Positions 55,451-64,000 of a stretch of 64,000 bases of DNA are shown here, one piece after another; the stretch's first letter is position 1; the number at the start of each line of letters is the position of its first letter. This DNA comes from DASWJS01 sp036397035. Lineage in GTDB: Bacteria; Actinomycetota; AC-67. Below the pieces are notes generated by a model, which searched no databases, had not been told where the DNA came from, and saw only the letters and a list, made by a program, of their open reading frames with translations. The DNA lies in contig DASWJS010000019.1 of assembly GCA_036397035.1 (NCBI GenBank), positions 1 through 64,000 of the forward strand, read 5' to 3'. The translations under genes and the position numbers were made by a program.

Positions 55451-57733
55451 CTATGTGACGTCCAGGATTCCCGCTCGCATGCCGAACGGGAGGTACTCGT
55501 CGAGACAGGCGCGCAGCGAGGCGCGGCGTTGCGATTGCCGGAGGAACCCGAAGGCGCCCATCTCGGAGCCGTCCTCGGCGCCCTCGGCGATTTCGGGCGG
55601 GCAGCCCCGCGCGAGCTGTGCGTAGCCCGGGTCGCCGAGCGTGCGCGACGTGAAGCCGGGCGTCAGCTCGGCCGTGCGCCGCGGCACGTCGGCGGCGGCG
55701 ACGCCTTCAAGCCCGAGGTCGGGCTGGCAGCGAAACCGTCGCGGGACGCGCGAGGCCGGGTGGCGCGGAAGGGCGCTGTACCGAACGCACCCCTCTTGCA
55801 CGATCGCGGCGTGCGCTCCGCCGGTGAGGATGCTGTTGGAGATCTCGACCGTGCGCGCCCGCGCGGTGCCGAAGACGGTCGAGCGTCGCAGCGACAGCGC
55901 GGCGCCCGGCGCCTCGATCGCTACGCCCTCGCCCGCGTCCGCGATCGCGTGGGCGAGCGTCAGGCGCGCGACGGTCTCCGGCAGCGCGACCGGCCCCGTG
56001 ATCGAGCGCGCGATCGTCACCCCGAGCATCGCGTTGCGGCGCGCCGCCGAACCCGCGGCTTTCACCGTCACGCCCGCGGAGGGCGGGATCGTCGCGTCCA
56101 CCAGCGCGAGCCGTCCGAGGTTGCCCGGCAGGACCGTCACGCCGTCTTCGATCAGCAGGCCCGAGACGACGAATTCGCCCGGGCTGTCGCTCGACCCGGG
56201 CGCGGTGCCGCGGACGGAGATTCGGCCGCGCAGGTGTGGCCGCAGCGGCTCGGCCGGGACGATCGCGCCGTCCCGCCGTCGGCGGCCCCCGGGCGCGGAC
56301 GGGTCGGCGAGGTCGGGCCAGCCCGCGGCCGCCAGGACGAGGCGCGCTCCCTCCGGAACGGCGACGACCGCGTCGCCCGCGAGGTTCTCCTCGTAGGTGT
56401 CGCCGTCCATGATCGTGATGAGGCCGAACGGCGGCGGCGACCCGGCCGGCCGCGCCGCGACGTGCGCGGTCCAGCGGTCGATCGCCTCGCGAAGCGTGGG
56501 CACGAGCAGCGCCGGGTCCGATGCGCCGGCGACGATGCGCGGGTCGGTCGTCACGCCGACGTGAAGCGTCACGCCGGACGTCGAGCCCGCGACGGCGTCC
56601 AAGCCCGCGCTGCGATCGTAGGGCCCGCCGCCCACGTCGCCGCCGAACCCGTAGGCGTAGTCGACGCGCACCTCGGCGGGATCGACGCCTGCGGGGAACG
56701 CGATCCTGCCGAGCTCCGGGTCCACGGCGACCTCGACCGGGAAGCCGACGGTCGCGCCCCCCGCCCCCGGGTAGGTCGTGGCGCCCGGTGGCGGCGTCCA
56801 CGCGGACAGGTCGCAGACGAGCATCCGCTCGGGCGGGACCGGCGCGAACGAGCCGTCTGCGGCGGCCAGGAGCACACGGAGCGGCGGGTCTTCGCCGAAC
56901 CAGACCGGCTCGACCTCCTCGCCCGCCGCCAGCGCGCGCCGGCGCCGCTCCAGCTCGTCGTAGAGCGCGCGGCGGCGCAGCGGCGCGGGCACGTCGACCT
57001 CCTCGGCCAGGTGCGTGATCGTCGTCTCGGAGCGCGGCGTATTGAACAGAGGGACGTCCCGGCCGAGCGGGTCGAAGGTGAAGCCTGCCGCGGTATGCCG
57101 GGCTCGCCCGCCCCGGACCGGGTAGTCCTGCAAGCGCCACAGGAAGAGTGCGATCGCCGGGATGTTCGGCCGTCCCGGACGGTCGCCGGGGCGAAGCGGC
57201 TCGACCGAGCGAACGTCGGCGGTGCGCGACACGCGCTCGAATGGGCCGCCGGTCAGCGCCAGGTCCGCGCTCCGGCGAAGGTCGGGCGTTCGGACGTTGT
57301 CGAGCCGCACGTGGTTGGCGTACTGCGTCGTGCCCAGCAGGCGGAACAGCTCGACGACGCGCGCGCGCCAGCCGGTCACGTCGAGCGCCAGTTGCTCCAG
57401 GACCGCAGCGGTTCCCTTGCGGCGACGGTAGGCGATCGTGTTCGCGACGTAGCCGCGGGCGCCGAACGGCCGCGGCGGCGACGGGGCGAGCGGGTCCTCC
57501 GGCGGCTCCATGACCGGCATCGGTCGCACGCCCAGCAGGTCGCCGATGTAGGGGACGACCCACGGGTCGCACGTCTCGACGAACCAGTTGTCGTAGAGCC
57601 GGTCGACGTCTTGCTCGACGACGGCGGCTTGCTCGCCGAGGACGGCGAGCAGCGCCTCCAGCGCGCCGGCGTCGGCGTCGCGGATCCGGTGGACCGCCGG
57701 CAGCAGGTCGAGCAGCGCGCGCTCGTCGATCAT
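55451..57733 (-). CDS. Phage tail protein I-like baseplate protein
   Basis: A 760-residue protein. The start (MIDERALLDLLPAVHRIRD, about 1-120) resembles the phage P2 tail protein I group, with a DPWVVPYIGDLLGVR motif. The middle (about 120-470) is of mixed fold. The last third (about 480-730) is rich in short, regular beta segments (GVTVLPGNLGRLALVDATI, GVAIEAPGAALSLRRSTV), as in parallel beta-helix proteins. In contractile systems, protein I joins the baseplate to fibres, and a beta-helix would suit a fibre or cover. The ATG overlaps the upstream stop (ATGA), and the gap to the DUF6519 gene is 12 bases, so it is within the operon. No signal peptide is present, as expected. Confidence 0.75.
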   Translation of the reverse strand: MIDERALLDLLPAVHRIRDADAGALEALLAVLGEQAAVVEQDVDRLYDNWFVETCDPWVVPYIGDLLGVRPMPVMEPPEDPLAPSPPRPFGARGYVANTIAYRRRKGTAAVLEQLALDVTGWRARVVELFRLLGTTQYANHVRLDNVRTPDLRRSADLALTGGPFERVSRTADVRSVEPLRPGDRPGRPNIPAIALFLWRLQDYPVRGGRARHTAAGFTFDPLGRDVPLFNTPRSETTITHLAEEVDVPAPLRRRALYDELERRRRALAAGEEVEPVWFGEDPPLRVLLAAADGSFAPVPPERMLVCDLSAWTPPPGATTYPGAGGATVGFPVEVAVDPELGRIAFPAGVDPAEVRVDYAYGFGGDVGGGPYDRSAGLDAVAGSTSGVTLHVGVTTDPRIVAGASDPALLVPTLREAIDRWTAHVAARPAGSPPPFGLITIMDGDTYEENLAGDAVVAVPEGARLVLAAAGWPDLADPSAPGGRRRRDGAIVPAEPLRPHLRGRISVRGTAPGSSDSPGEFVVSGLLIEDGVTVLPGNLGRLALVDATIPPSAGVTVKAAGSAARRNAMLGVTIARSITGPVALPETVARLTLAHAIADAGEGVAIEAPGAALSLRRSTVFGTARARTVEISNSILTGGAHAAIVQEGCVRYSALPRHPASRVPRRFRCQPDLGLEGVAAADVPRRTAELTPGFTSRTLGDPGYAQLARGCPPEIAEGAEDGSEMGAFGFLRQSQRRASLRACLDEYLPFGMRAGILDVT

Positions 57734-60222
57734 GCCGTGACCTCCGTCACCTGGATCGCGGTCGCGGCCGGGTCGATCGTGAGCAGCTCCGCGGCGCGAA
57801 GGCCGCCGTCGAAGCGTGCGGGCGACGCGCCGAGCACGCCGGTCGGCGGAGCGTCCTGGCCGGTGAACGCCAGCCGTTCGAGCCGCACGCCCACGACGCC
57901 CGGCTCGCGCTGGACGACGGCGACCACGCCGGACTCGGTCACCGGCCGGGCGGGGTCCCGCGCGTCGAAGCCGTACGCCGATCGCAGCGCCGCTTCGACC
58001 CGTGCGCGGACGTCCTCGAAACGATGGCCGGCCTCGACGACGATCGCGGCGCGCAGCTCGAACGTTCGCGGCTCGTGGCCGAGGACGACGAACGGCAGGC
58101 GCAGGTCGCTGCGATCGCGGATCGAAGAGGCGAGGTTGGTGCGGACGACCTCGGCGGGAGGCTCGCCGCCGGTGCCCGAGACCGTCAGGACCACGGTCTG
58201 CGCGTGGCCGTCCCACACCCATGCCGCCCCGGCCTTCGTGATGCCCGTGAACGCGCGCGCGTAGCCCTCGAAGTCCAGCAGCGACACGACGCGGTCGAGC
58301 GCGAGCACCGCGAGCGGCGCGTTGCGCCGCGTCTCGTCGCGCTTCTCGGGATCGGCGCCGCCGGTTGCCGGAAGCGGGTTCGTCGCGGCCTTCAGCCCGA
58401 GCGGGCGCGTCAGCGGCGTGTCGAGGGATCCCGCCGCGAGGTTGCCGCTCGTCCCGAGCCCGGTCCGGTACGTGGCGGCCACGTTCTGCCGGCGCGTGGG
58501 GAGGCGGGCGCCGAACTCGCCGTCGCCGAAGCGGATCCGCACCGTTCCCTCGGCGTCGATGCGGACCTGGTACGCGCGGTCGTCCGGACCCGCTTCGTTC
58601 AGGAACGGCCGCTCTTCCCACGCGATGTCGTCGACGCGAACCTCCAAGGTGGAGGTTGCGCCGCCGGACTCGGCGCTTGCCAGGTAGGTCAGCGGCGAGC
58701 CGCGCAGCTCGAAGGTTTGGAAGGTCTTCGACGCGTCGCCGCCGCCCAGCAACTCGCGCTTGGTCTCGCCGTGCGTCGCGCGGGCGACGTTGGCACGGAC
58801 CCGCACCGTCGCCGGGTCGTAGGTGTTCGCGAGCGCGGCGGTGAGCACGAGCACCGACTCCGACGCGCCCGGCGTCACGGTCTTGACGGCGCGCGCCTCG
58901 GCGAGCGGGGAGTCGTCCCCCGGCGCCGTCCCGGTGACGACGACGGTGCGACCCGGCTCGATCCCTTCGACGCGCGCGGCGAGCGTGAGCGTGTCGCCCT
59001 CGACGGCGTCGGTGACCGGTGTCGCCGCGATCGTCAGCTCCTCGCTCTGCGCGTAGACCGACGTCGTCCGCACGAGGTCGTCGAAGGGATCGAGGTCGCC
59101 GTCGGCGAGGGCGAGCCGGGTGACGCGCGCGGCGATCCCGTAGTCGCTGCGCGCGATCTCCTCCACCGATTCGGCCGTCGAGAGGACGGCGGCCGTCCCG
59201 GCGGCGACGACGACCCATCCACCGGGTCCGACGCTCGGGTAGAGCGCGTTCAGGTCGACGGATCGCGTCGTGCCGGGCGCGACGACGGCGAAGGTCGGCC
59301 ATTTGTCGCCGGAGGAAGCACCCTTGTTCTCGAAGGCGAGGATCTCCGCCGGCGCCTTGCCGGCGTTCGCGATCGCTTCCTTGAAGGAGTCGAGGATGGT
59401 CTCGTAGCTGGGGGCGGCGGCGCCGAAGGGAGCCGCGCGCACGCGCAGGGCGAACACGCGCGCCGCCGCCGGCGCCACGCTCGAGTTCCCGGCGACGATG
59501 CTCGCGCCCAGCTCGACCTTGGTGATCGCGCGCTCCTGGTCCGGGATCACGCGCGCGACGCGGTGCAGGTTCCACGCCGTGCTCGAGGAGTCCTCGAAAG
59601 GCTCGCCGACGATCAGCAGCACGTCGCCCGCCTTCACGTCGACGCCCAGCCCCGCCAGGTAGATCGTCTCGGCGTCGGGGGACGGCACGATCGCCTGTGA
59701 CGTCCGGACCGGGATCGCGTTCCACGCCGGTCGCGCCTCGATCTCCTCGACGGTCTCGAACAACTGCGCCTTCTCGCCGGGGCCGGGCGTCGACTGGATC
59801 TTCAGGCCGGCCTCCAGCGTCACGCGATCCGGCGCGCCCGGCGTCGTCTCCATCTCGAAGGCGACCAGGGTCGCGGCGGCCGCGCCGGGTCGCGGCTCGT
59901 ACCCGATCGTGCGCGCGAGGTCGAGCACCGACCGCTCTTCCGTCGCGGTCCGCAGGTAACCCTCGTTCGCGATGCGCTCTTGGTAGAAAGTCAGCACGTC
60001 CAGCGACGTCGCCCAGGCGTCGAGCAGGGCGGCCGACCAGTCCCCGGGCGCGCGCACGTCCAGCGAGCGCAGCTCGCCGCGCCGCGCCGCGGCCTCGCGC
60101 ATCCGCTGAAGGAACGTGCCGTGCTCGCCCGCGCGGTAGCGGATCGCCGGCAAGCCGGGCGGGTTGGCCGCCACCGCGTGCGCGCCGCTCTCGCAGCAGT
60201 CGCAGGGGACCCCGGGGCTCAT
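57730..60222 (-). CDS. Baseplate J-like wedge protein 1
   Basis: An 830-residue protein of the baseplate J (gpJ, Mu gp47) family. The hallmark IRFGDGEFGARLPTRRQN is followed by YRTGLGTSGNLAAGSL (about residues 545-580), and NPLPATGGADPEKRDE follows. The N-terminus is unusual: MSPGVPCDCCESG, four Cys within 15 residues, possibly a zinc site. The extra middle region (about 200-500) is of beta type, with immunoglobulin-like repeats likely. gpJ proteins form the wedges that link the spike to the tail and trigger contraction. The ATG at 60222 overlaps the previous stop (ATGA), and the stop overlaps the next start. Confidence 0.85.
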   Translation of the reverse strand: MSPGVPCDCCESGAHAVAANPPGLPAIRYRAGEHGTFLQRMREAAARRGELRSLDVRAPGDWSAALLDAWATSLDVLTFYQERIANEGYLRTATEERSVLDLARTIGYEPRPGAAAATLVAFEMETTPGAPDRVTLEAGLKIQSTPGPGEKAQLFETVEEIEARPAWNAIPVRTSQAIVPSPDAETIYLAGLGVDVKAGDVLLIVGEPFEDSSSTAWNLHRVARVIPDQERAITKVELGASIVAGNSSVAPAAARVFALRVRAAPFGAAAPSYETILDSFKEAIANAGKAPAEILAFENKGASSGDKWPTFAVVAPGTTRSVDLNALYPSVGPGGWVVVAAGTAAVLSTAESVEEIARSDYGIAARVTRLALADGDLDPFDDLVRTTSVYAQSEELTIAATPVTDAVEGDTLTLAARVEGIEPGRTVVVTGTAPGDDSPLAEARAVKTVTPGASESVLVLTAALANTYDPATVRVRANVARATHGETKRELLGGGDASKTFQTFELRGSPLTYLASAESGGATSTLEVRVDDIAWEERPFLNEAGPDDRAYQVRIDAEGTVRIRFGDGEFGARLPTRRQNVAATYRTGLGTSGNLAAGSLDTPLTRPLGLKAATNPLPATGGADPEKRDETRRNAPLAVLALDRVVSLLDFEGYARAFTGITKAGAAWVWDGHAQTVVLTVSGTGGEPPAEVVRTNLASSIRDRSDLRLPFVVLGHEPRTFELRAAIVVEAGHRFEDVRARVEAALRSAYGFDARDPARPVTESGVVAVVQREPGVVGVRLERLAFTGQDAPPTGVLGASPARFDGGLRAAELLTIDPAATAIQVTEVTA

Positions 60223-62657
60223 GCGCCCCCCTGCATCCGGATCGCCAGGACGCCGCGCTCGGGGAAGCTCGGGTCGTTGTCGCACCGCAGGATCTCGAGC
60301 GGCGCGGCCGCGATCACGCCCGCGCCGCGCTCGTCCACGTCGCTGCCGAAGCGTTCGAAGCGGATCGCCCGCGCCCAGACCACGCCCGGCTCGCGCATGG
60401 CGGTTTCGACGATCGCGCTGAGGTAGACGGGCCGGCCGAGCGTGAGGTTGTCGGGATGAAACATGCCGAGCCGGCCGCCGGGCAGCGGCCCGGATCCCAG
60501 CTCGTCGAGCAAGCGCCGCTGCACGTCGGCCGCGACGACGCTGTCGTCCACGCAAACCAGCAGCTCGATGTCGAGGGCCACGGCGACGGCGTTCACCACG
60601 CGCACGTCCCTGCCGGCCATCCGATAGGGCTCGAGGTTCGCCGCCATACGCCCTGCGAACGCATGGTCGACGCCCCCGCCGCCCGCTCGATCCACGGTGA
60701 CGAACGCGGTGTGCCAGCTTCCCGTCCAGCGGATGCGCGCGCCGGCGCGCTGGACCTCCGGCGATCGCTCGGCGATCGCGGCGTAGTCGGCCGCGGTCAC
60801 GGCCCGCTCCGGGCGCCGGAATGCGACCGGGGCGCGGATGCGCGCGCGCTCGATCGACTCGGGGTCGGTCCCGCCGCGTGCGGGCAGCGGGTTGCGCACG
60901 CCGGTGATGCCGCCGCCGCCGAGGACGACGCGCCCGAGCGTCTCCGCGCCGACGTTGCCGGCCGACCCGTTGCCGATCCGGTAGGTGGCGGTGAAGGTTG
61001 CTCCCGGCGTGGGCGCCCGGCCGTTCAGCCCGTCGCCGAACCGGATCGCCGCGCGCCCGTCGCCGCCCGGGTCCACGACGAACTCGGGCGTGAAGCGGCC
61101 GGAGGACATCAAGTCGGCGGCCGGCCTCCACAGCGTTCCGTCGTCGCCGCGGATCGAGGCGGCCGGCAGCGCCGCGCGGGCGTCGGTTTCGCTTGCGGCC
61201 GTCGCGGACGATCGATCGAGCGGCGAGGTCGATGCGACCGGCGATCGCGCGAGTCGCGGCCGGTAGACGCCCGACACGGGCGCCTGCGCGGGGACGAGCG
61301 GCTCGACCACGGTGCGGCCGTGATCGGCGAGCGCGACGTTGCCGCGTGCGACGCACACCGGCCGGACTTCGCGCCCGCCGTCGACCGGCACCGACGCGGT
61401 GACGCAGAGCGGGAAGGGCAGCGCGTCGCGCGCGGGCCAGGCGATCTCCGCGACGGGCGTGGCGTCGAGCGGATCGGTGGTCACCTCGACGCTGCTCAGC
61501 CGCACGACGTGACGGCGCGTCGGGTCCGCGTCGCCCGCGGTGCCGGTGACCGGGCTGATCTCTTCTTCGAACAGCACGAAGTCGCCGGGCGCGAGCGCGA
61601 AGCCCGGCTCGACGACCAGCGTCGCGCTCGTCGCCCCCGCCGGCAGGCAGCAGTCCGCGTCGGACCACGGATGAAACTCGATCCGGTTGTGCGCCGGCGC
61701 GAGGCGCACCGGCCGCATCGTCTCGAAGACCACCGGGCGCCCGGCGGCCAGCACCTCGTCGAGGTCCTGGGGGCGGATCTGCACGCGGACGTCGTCCGCG
61801 CTCGCCGGCAGGATCGTCGTCCCGGCGGCGAGCACCGGCGGCGCGGCCGCGCCGACCTCGAAGCACACCCACGCGCGGGCGTTGCACCCCTCGCCGAGCC
61901 GGTAGTCGAGCAGGCGCGCGTGGCGCCGAACCGACACGCGATCGCGCGCCGTCTGCAGGGTCGATTCGGTCGCGATCGCATCCTGCGCGTAGCTGATCCG
62001 GTCGGCGACCGCGGCGAGCATCTCGACCATGGTCACCCCGAGGTCCGCCGGGTTGCGGTCCGACCACTCCGGCAGCAACGTCGTGATGCGGTCGAGCATC
62101 AGCCGCCGGAATCCTTCGTAGTCCTTCGCCAGGTAATCGATCAGCGGCGGAGGGGACCCGTGGACCGGGCACGTCCGGTCGCCGCCGCAGTCGAAGGCGC
62201 TCTCGCACTCGACCTTGAACGAGAACGCGACCTCCGACAGCACCGGGTCGAAGCCGAGCGAGCGCGGCGGCGCGTCGTCGGCGGCGCTCGTCGCCAGGGC
62301 GAGCCGGTAGGTCGAGTAGTCGCCGGCGGAGTCGGTGCGGACGACCAGGACGCGGTCGCCCTGCGCGATCCCGCCCGCGAGGGCGGCGTCCTCCGGCGTC
62401 GCCGGCGGCGACGCGACCGCGTCCGCGCGCGCGGCCCACACGACGTGGACGGGCACGCGCTCTCCGCCGTGCAGGCGCACGTTGTCCTCGGTCAGCGCGG
62501 GAATCGGCTTGACGAAGCGAACGATCAGCGTGCGCTGCGGCTCGACGCCCGCGGGCGCGTCGTGGTCGAGCACCTCCAGGAAGTCGATGCCGTTGAGCGT
62601 CGCGTGGTCGCGCACGGCCGCGAGCCGACGCTCGTTCCGGCAGCGGTAGGCGGTCAC
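60219..62657 (-). CDS. Baseplate J-like wedge protein 2
   Basis: An 812-residue paralogue of the J-like protein that follows. Its J motif is AIRFGDGLNGRAPTPG and YRIGNGSAGNVGAETL (about residues 545-580), then NPLPARGGTDPESIER. The N-terminal part has its own Cys motif (CESAFDCGG, CPVHG; about 130-150), probably a metal site, and LPEWSDRNPADLGVTMVEML, common in eCIS proteins. Contractile injection systems often carry two J-like proteins (Afp11 and Afp12 in the Serratia particle), and this pair fits that pattern. The start GTG 62657 overlaps the gp25 stop (GTGA), and its stop overlaps the next gene (ATGA). Confidence 0.85.
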   Translation of the reverse strand: MTAYRCRNERRLAAVRDHATLNGIDFLEVLDHDAPAGVEPQRTLIVRFVKPIPALTEDNVRLHGGERVPVHVVWAARADAVASPPATPEDAALAGGIAQGDRVLVVRTDSAGDYSTYRLALATSAADDAPPRSLGFDPVLSEVAFSFKVECESAFDCGGDRTCPVHGSPPPLIDYLAKDYEGFRRLMLDRITTLLPEWSDRNPADLGVTMVEMLAAVADRISYAQDAIATESTLQTARDRVSVRRHARLLDYRLGEGCNARAWVCFEVGAAAPPVLAAGTTILPASADDVRVQIRPQDLDEVLAAGRPVVFETMRPVRLAPAHNRIEFHPWSDADCCLPAGATSATLVVEPGFALAPGDFVLFEEEISPVTGTAGDADPTRRHVVRLSSVEVTTDPLDATPVAEIAWPARDALPFPLCVTASVPVDGGREVRPVCVARGNVALADHGRTVVEPLVPAQAPVSGVYRPRLARSPVASTSPLDRSSATAASETDARAALPAASIRGDDGTLWRPAADLMSSGRFTPEFVVDPGGDGRAAIRFGDGLNGRAPTPGATFTATYRIGNGSAGNVGAETLGRVVLGGGGITGVRNPLPARGGTDPESIERARIRAPVAFRRPERAVTAADYAAIAERSPEVQRAGARIRWTGSWHTAFVTVDRAGGGGVDHAFAGRMAANLEPYRMAGRDVRVVNAVAVALDIELLVCVDDSVVAADVQRRLLDELGSGPLPGGRLGMFHPDNLTLGRPVYLSAIVETAMREPGVVWARAIRFERFGSDVDERGAGVIAAAPLEILRCDNDPSFPERGVLAIRMQGGA

Positions 62658-63016
62658 GGCCCCTCCCGCGTGAAGGCGTCCACACGCTGCTCGCCGGTCG
62701 CGAGCAGCGTGTACTCGACCGTGATGCGCAGCGCCGAGTCGTCGCTGCGCACCTCGACGTTTGCGACTTCGATCTCGTCGGCGAGCCACCGCTGGAGCGA
62801 GCCGTGGATCAGCACGCGCGTGGCCGCCGCGAGGTCCTCGCTGTTGGGCTCGAAGACGAGCTGCAGCACGCCGCAACCGAAGTCCGGCCGGTTTACGCGC
62901 TCGCCCGGGCCGGTGAAGAGCACCTGCTCGATCAGGTCACGCGCGTGCTCCGCCTCGCCCGCGGTGTTGCTGCGACCGGTGCCGGCGAGCCGGTAGGGAT
63001 AGTCGAGGTGCGTCAC
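62654..63016 (-). CDS. gp25/GPW-type baseplate wedge protein
   Basis: A 120-residue protein of the gp25 (GPW) family. The signature is LIEQVLFTGPGERVNRPDFGC at about residues 27-47, followed by LQLVFEPN; it also contains RVLIHGSLQRWL. gp25 binds the sheath start and the wedge and has lysozyme-like relatives only in some phages; here it is the structural type. The GTG start at 63016 overlaps the PAAR-like gene's stop (GTGA) and the stop overlaps the J-like gene's start. The length is normal for this family in extracellular contractile systems. Confidence 0.9.
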   Translation of the reverse strand: MTHLDYPYRLAGTGRSNTAGEAEHARDLIEQVLFTGPGERVNRPDFGCGVLQLVFEPNSEDLAAATRVLIHGSLQRWLADEIEVANVEVRSDDSALRITVEYTLLATGEQRVDAFTREGP

Positions 63017-63348
63017 GTCGCCACCGCCCGCGGCTGCGTCGTCGCGATGATCGGAGGGCCTTGGGGGATCTGCTCGGCGCTCAGGCAGATGCCCGTCGTC
63101 GTTTGCAGGATCGGCGGAGCGCCGTTCACCAGCGTCCGCACCGCGGGCGTGGTCCACTGCACGCGCACGCACGGCTGCGGCTTGCCGTTGGGCAGCGTGA
63201 ACAAGCACCCCGCCACGAGCGACTGGCCGGCCATCGTCACGACCGGCATGCCGCTCGCGAGCACGCGCGCGTTGGGCGTCGCGTTCTGGACCTGCCCGCC
63301 GTGCGGGCACATGGCGACGGCGCCGACGTGGAAGAGAGGTCCGGGCAT
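63013..63348 (-). CDS. PAAR-like spike tip protein
   Basis: A 111-residue protein that starts MPGPLFHVGAVAMCPHGGQV, a start shared by PAAR-like tip proteins of injection systems, with a His-Cys-His cluster (H7, C14, H16) that could hold a metal ion at the sharp end. It also has repeated short beta turns (VASGMPV, LVAGC) and two further Cys. PAAR proteins sit on the gpV-type spike and puncture the target membrane. It lies eight bases after the gpV-like gene and overlaps gp25. The call rests on the motif and the neighbours; direct similarity to classical PAAR repeats is weak. Confidence 0.75.
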   Translation of the reverse strand: MPGPLFHVGAVAMCPHGGQVQNATPNARVLASGMPVVTMAGQSLVAGCLFTLPNGKPQPCVRVQWTTPAVRTLVNGAPPILQTTTGICLSAEQIPQGPPIIATTQPRAVAT

Positions 63349-63356
63349 CGACGCTC

Positions 63357-63890
63357 CTACGTGATCACCAGGGCGCCCGCGTTGACGGTCACCGTCGGTC
63401 CGGTCATGACGATCGAGGCGCCCTTGCCGTTCTGGATGTAGATGCCGGTGTCGTTGACGATGAGCGTGGCGCCGGTGGCGCTCTTCAGCATGATCCCGCC
63501 GCTCGGTCCGGGCACGTCGCTGACGACGATCCCGTTCTGCAACACCGTTTGCGTCGCGAAGCCCGAGAGCCCCGGCGGGATGAGCCGCGCGAGCGCCGGC
63601 ACCTCGCCGGGGTTCCCCCAGTAGCCGCCGACCCAGATCGGGTAGTCGGGGTCGCCCTGCTCGAACTCGATCCAGACGCCGGCGCCGATCGGCGGCACGG
63701 CGAACGTCCCGGTCTGGATGCCGGCGACGGGCACGCAGGGCATCGCCCAGCTCGACGGCAGAATGGTCGAGACGTCGGGGACGATCACCTGGATGCGCCC
63801 GATCTGCATCGGGTCGACGTTGTTCAGGACCGTCGCCCGGTACTTGCCGTAGTAGCGACGCGTCTGGGTCTGGGTCTCGGTCGCGCTCAT
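63357..63890 (-). CDS. gpV-type baseplate spike protein (Vgr-like OB fold)
   Basis: A 177-residue protein. Residues about 12-95 form the OB fold of the gpV/VgrG spike: YYGKYRATVLNNVDPMQIGR, then VPPIGAGVWIEFEQGD, and YPIWVGGYWG. The rest (about 110-177) has short beta repeats (GIMLKSATGATLIVNDTGI, VTVNAGALVI) that fit a triple-stranded beta-helix needle. In Afp and PVC particles the gpD and gpV parts form one chain (Afp8-like); here they are separate, as gpD is encoded just upstream. Its ATG overlaps the gpD stop (ATGA). Confidence 0.88.
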   Translation of the reverse strand: MSATETQTQTRRYYGKYRATVLNNVDPMQIGRIQVIVPDVSTILPSSWAMPCVPVAGIQTGTFAVPPIGAGVWIEFEQGDPDYPIWVGGYWGNPGEVPALARLIPPGLSGFATQTVLQNGIVVSDVPGPSGGIMLKSATGATLIVNDTGIYIQNGKGASIVMTGPTVTVNAGALVIT

Positions 63891-64000
63891 GCCGGCACCT
63901 TGGGAAGGGTCGAGATCAGCCCGTTTCGAGCCAGGGTGAAGTCCTGCTTGTACTCGCCGCGCTTGATCCGGTGGGTGACGCTCTTGACGTAGTGCAGCCC
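63887..64000 (-). CDS. gpD-type baseplate hub protein, C-terminal end
   Basis: Only the last 37 residues are in the window; the gene continues beyond the right edge. The end HYVKSVTHRIKRGEYKQDF and LARNGLIST is typical of phage late control protein D (gpD), the hub that seats the spike. The stop overlaps the gpV-like gene's ATG (ATGA), so the hub and spike proteins are coupled. The rest of the particle genes (sheath, tube, LysM protein, ATPase) are expected to the right, outside the window. Confidence 0.8.
   Translation of the reverse strand, partial: GLHYVKSVTHRIKRGEYKQDFTLARNGLISTLPKVPA

Noticed and set aside
51059..64000. Prophage
   Set aside because: Only tail baseplate genes are seen, in a compact host-like operon next to zur; no capsid, packaging, lysis or integrase genes are present in the window.

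Overview
The window is GC-rich (roughly 65-70%) chromosomal DNA of an actinobacterium. The lineage hints are the adjacent lhr and nei2 genes (the mycobacterial arrangement), an IlvX-type thiamine-diphosphate protein, a TIGR03086-type protein, a SARP/BTAD regulator, frequent GTG starts and 4-base ATGA/GTGA overlaps. I cannot name a genus. No rRNA, tRNA, insertion sequence or CRISPR array was recognised. The gene density and the length of the operons suggest a free-living, possibly uncultured actinobacterium.

Region 1 (1-12.9 kb). After a partial homocysteine S-methyltransferase and a small lipoprotein comes a leftward run of eight tightly coupled genes: MoxR ATPase, DUF58 protein, TgpA-like membrane protein, lipoprotein, fused LivH-LivM permease, an MFS-LivF-LivG triple fusion, a cupredoxin-fold lipoprotein and a last lipoprotein. 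Most junctions are 1- or 4-base overlaps, so a maturation module and an unusual transporter seem to be made as one unit.

Region 2 (13.3-19.5 kb). A lone receiver protein lies behind a structured leader. It is followed by nei2 and lhr (DNA repair) and a 56-residue zinc-ribbon protein.

Region 3 (19.5-31.2 kb) encodes almost only exported proteins. There are two PQQ-type beta-propellers, two cupredoxins, a large copper-monooxygenase-like protein with a C-terminal cupredoxin, a Tat-exported amidohydrolase, an exported endonuclease/phosphatase-fold protein, a further cupredoxin and small exported proteins. No cytochrome c haem motif was seen in the propellers, so the blue-copper proteins are natural candidates for electron carriers.

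Region 4 (31.3-47.1 kb) holds an acyl-CoA ligase, a tandem REC-HTH-REC-HTH regulator, two exported proteins of lower GC, and a second branched-chain-amino-acid-type ABC system (binding protein plus a LivH-LivM-LivG single chain). An IlvX-like enzyme, an ABM-domain protein and a SARP regulator follow.

Region 5 (47.1-51.0 kb) is a zinc uptake locus: zur, znuA, znuC, znuB and a ZIP transporter, with a Fur/Zur-type palindrome in front of znuA.

Region 6 (51.1-64.0 kb, running off the right edge) is the baseplate end of an extracellular contractile injection system: gpD end, gpV, PAAR-like, gp25, two gpJ-like proteins, a tail-protein-I-like protein and a giant DUF6519/beta-propeller protein, coupled in one leftward operon.
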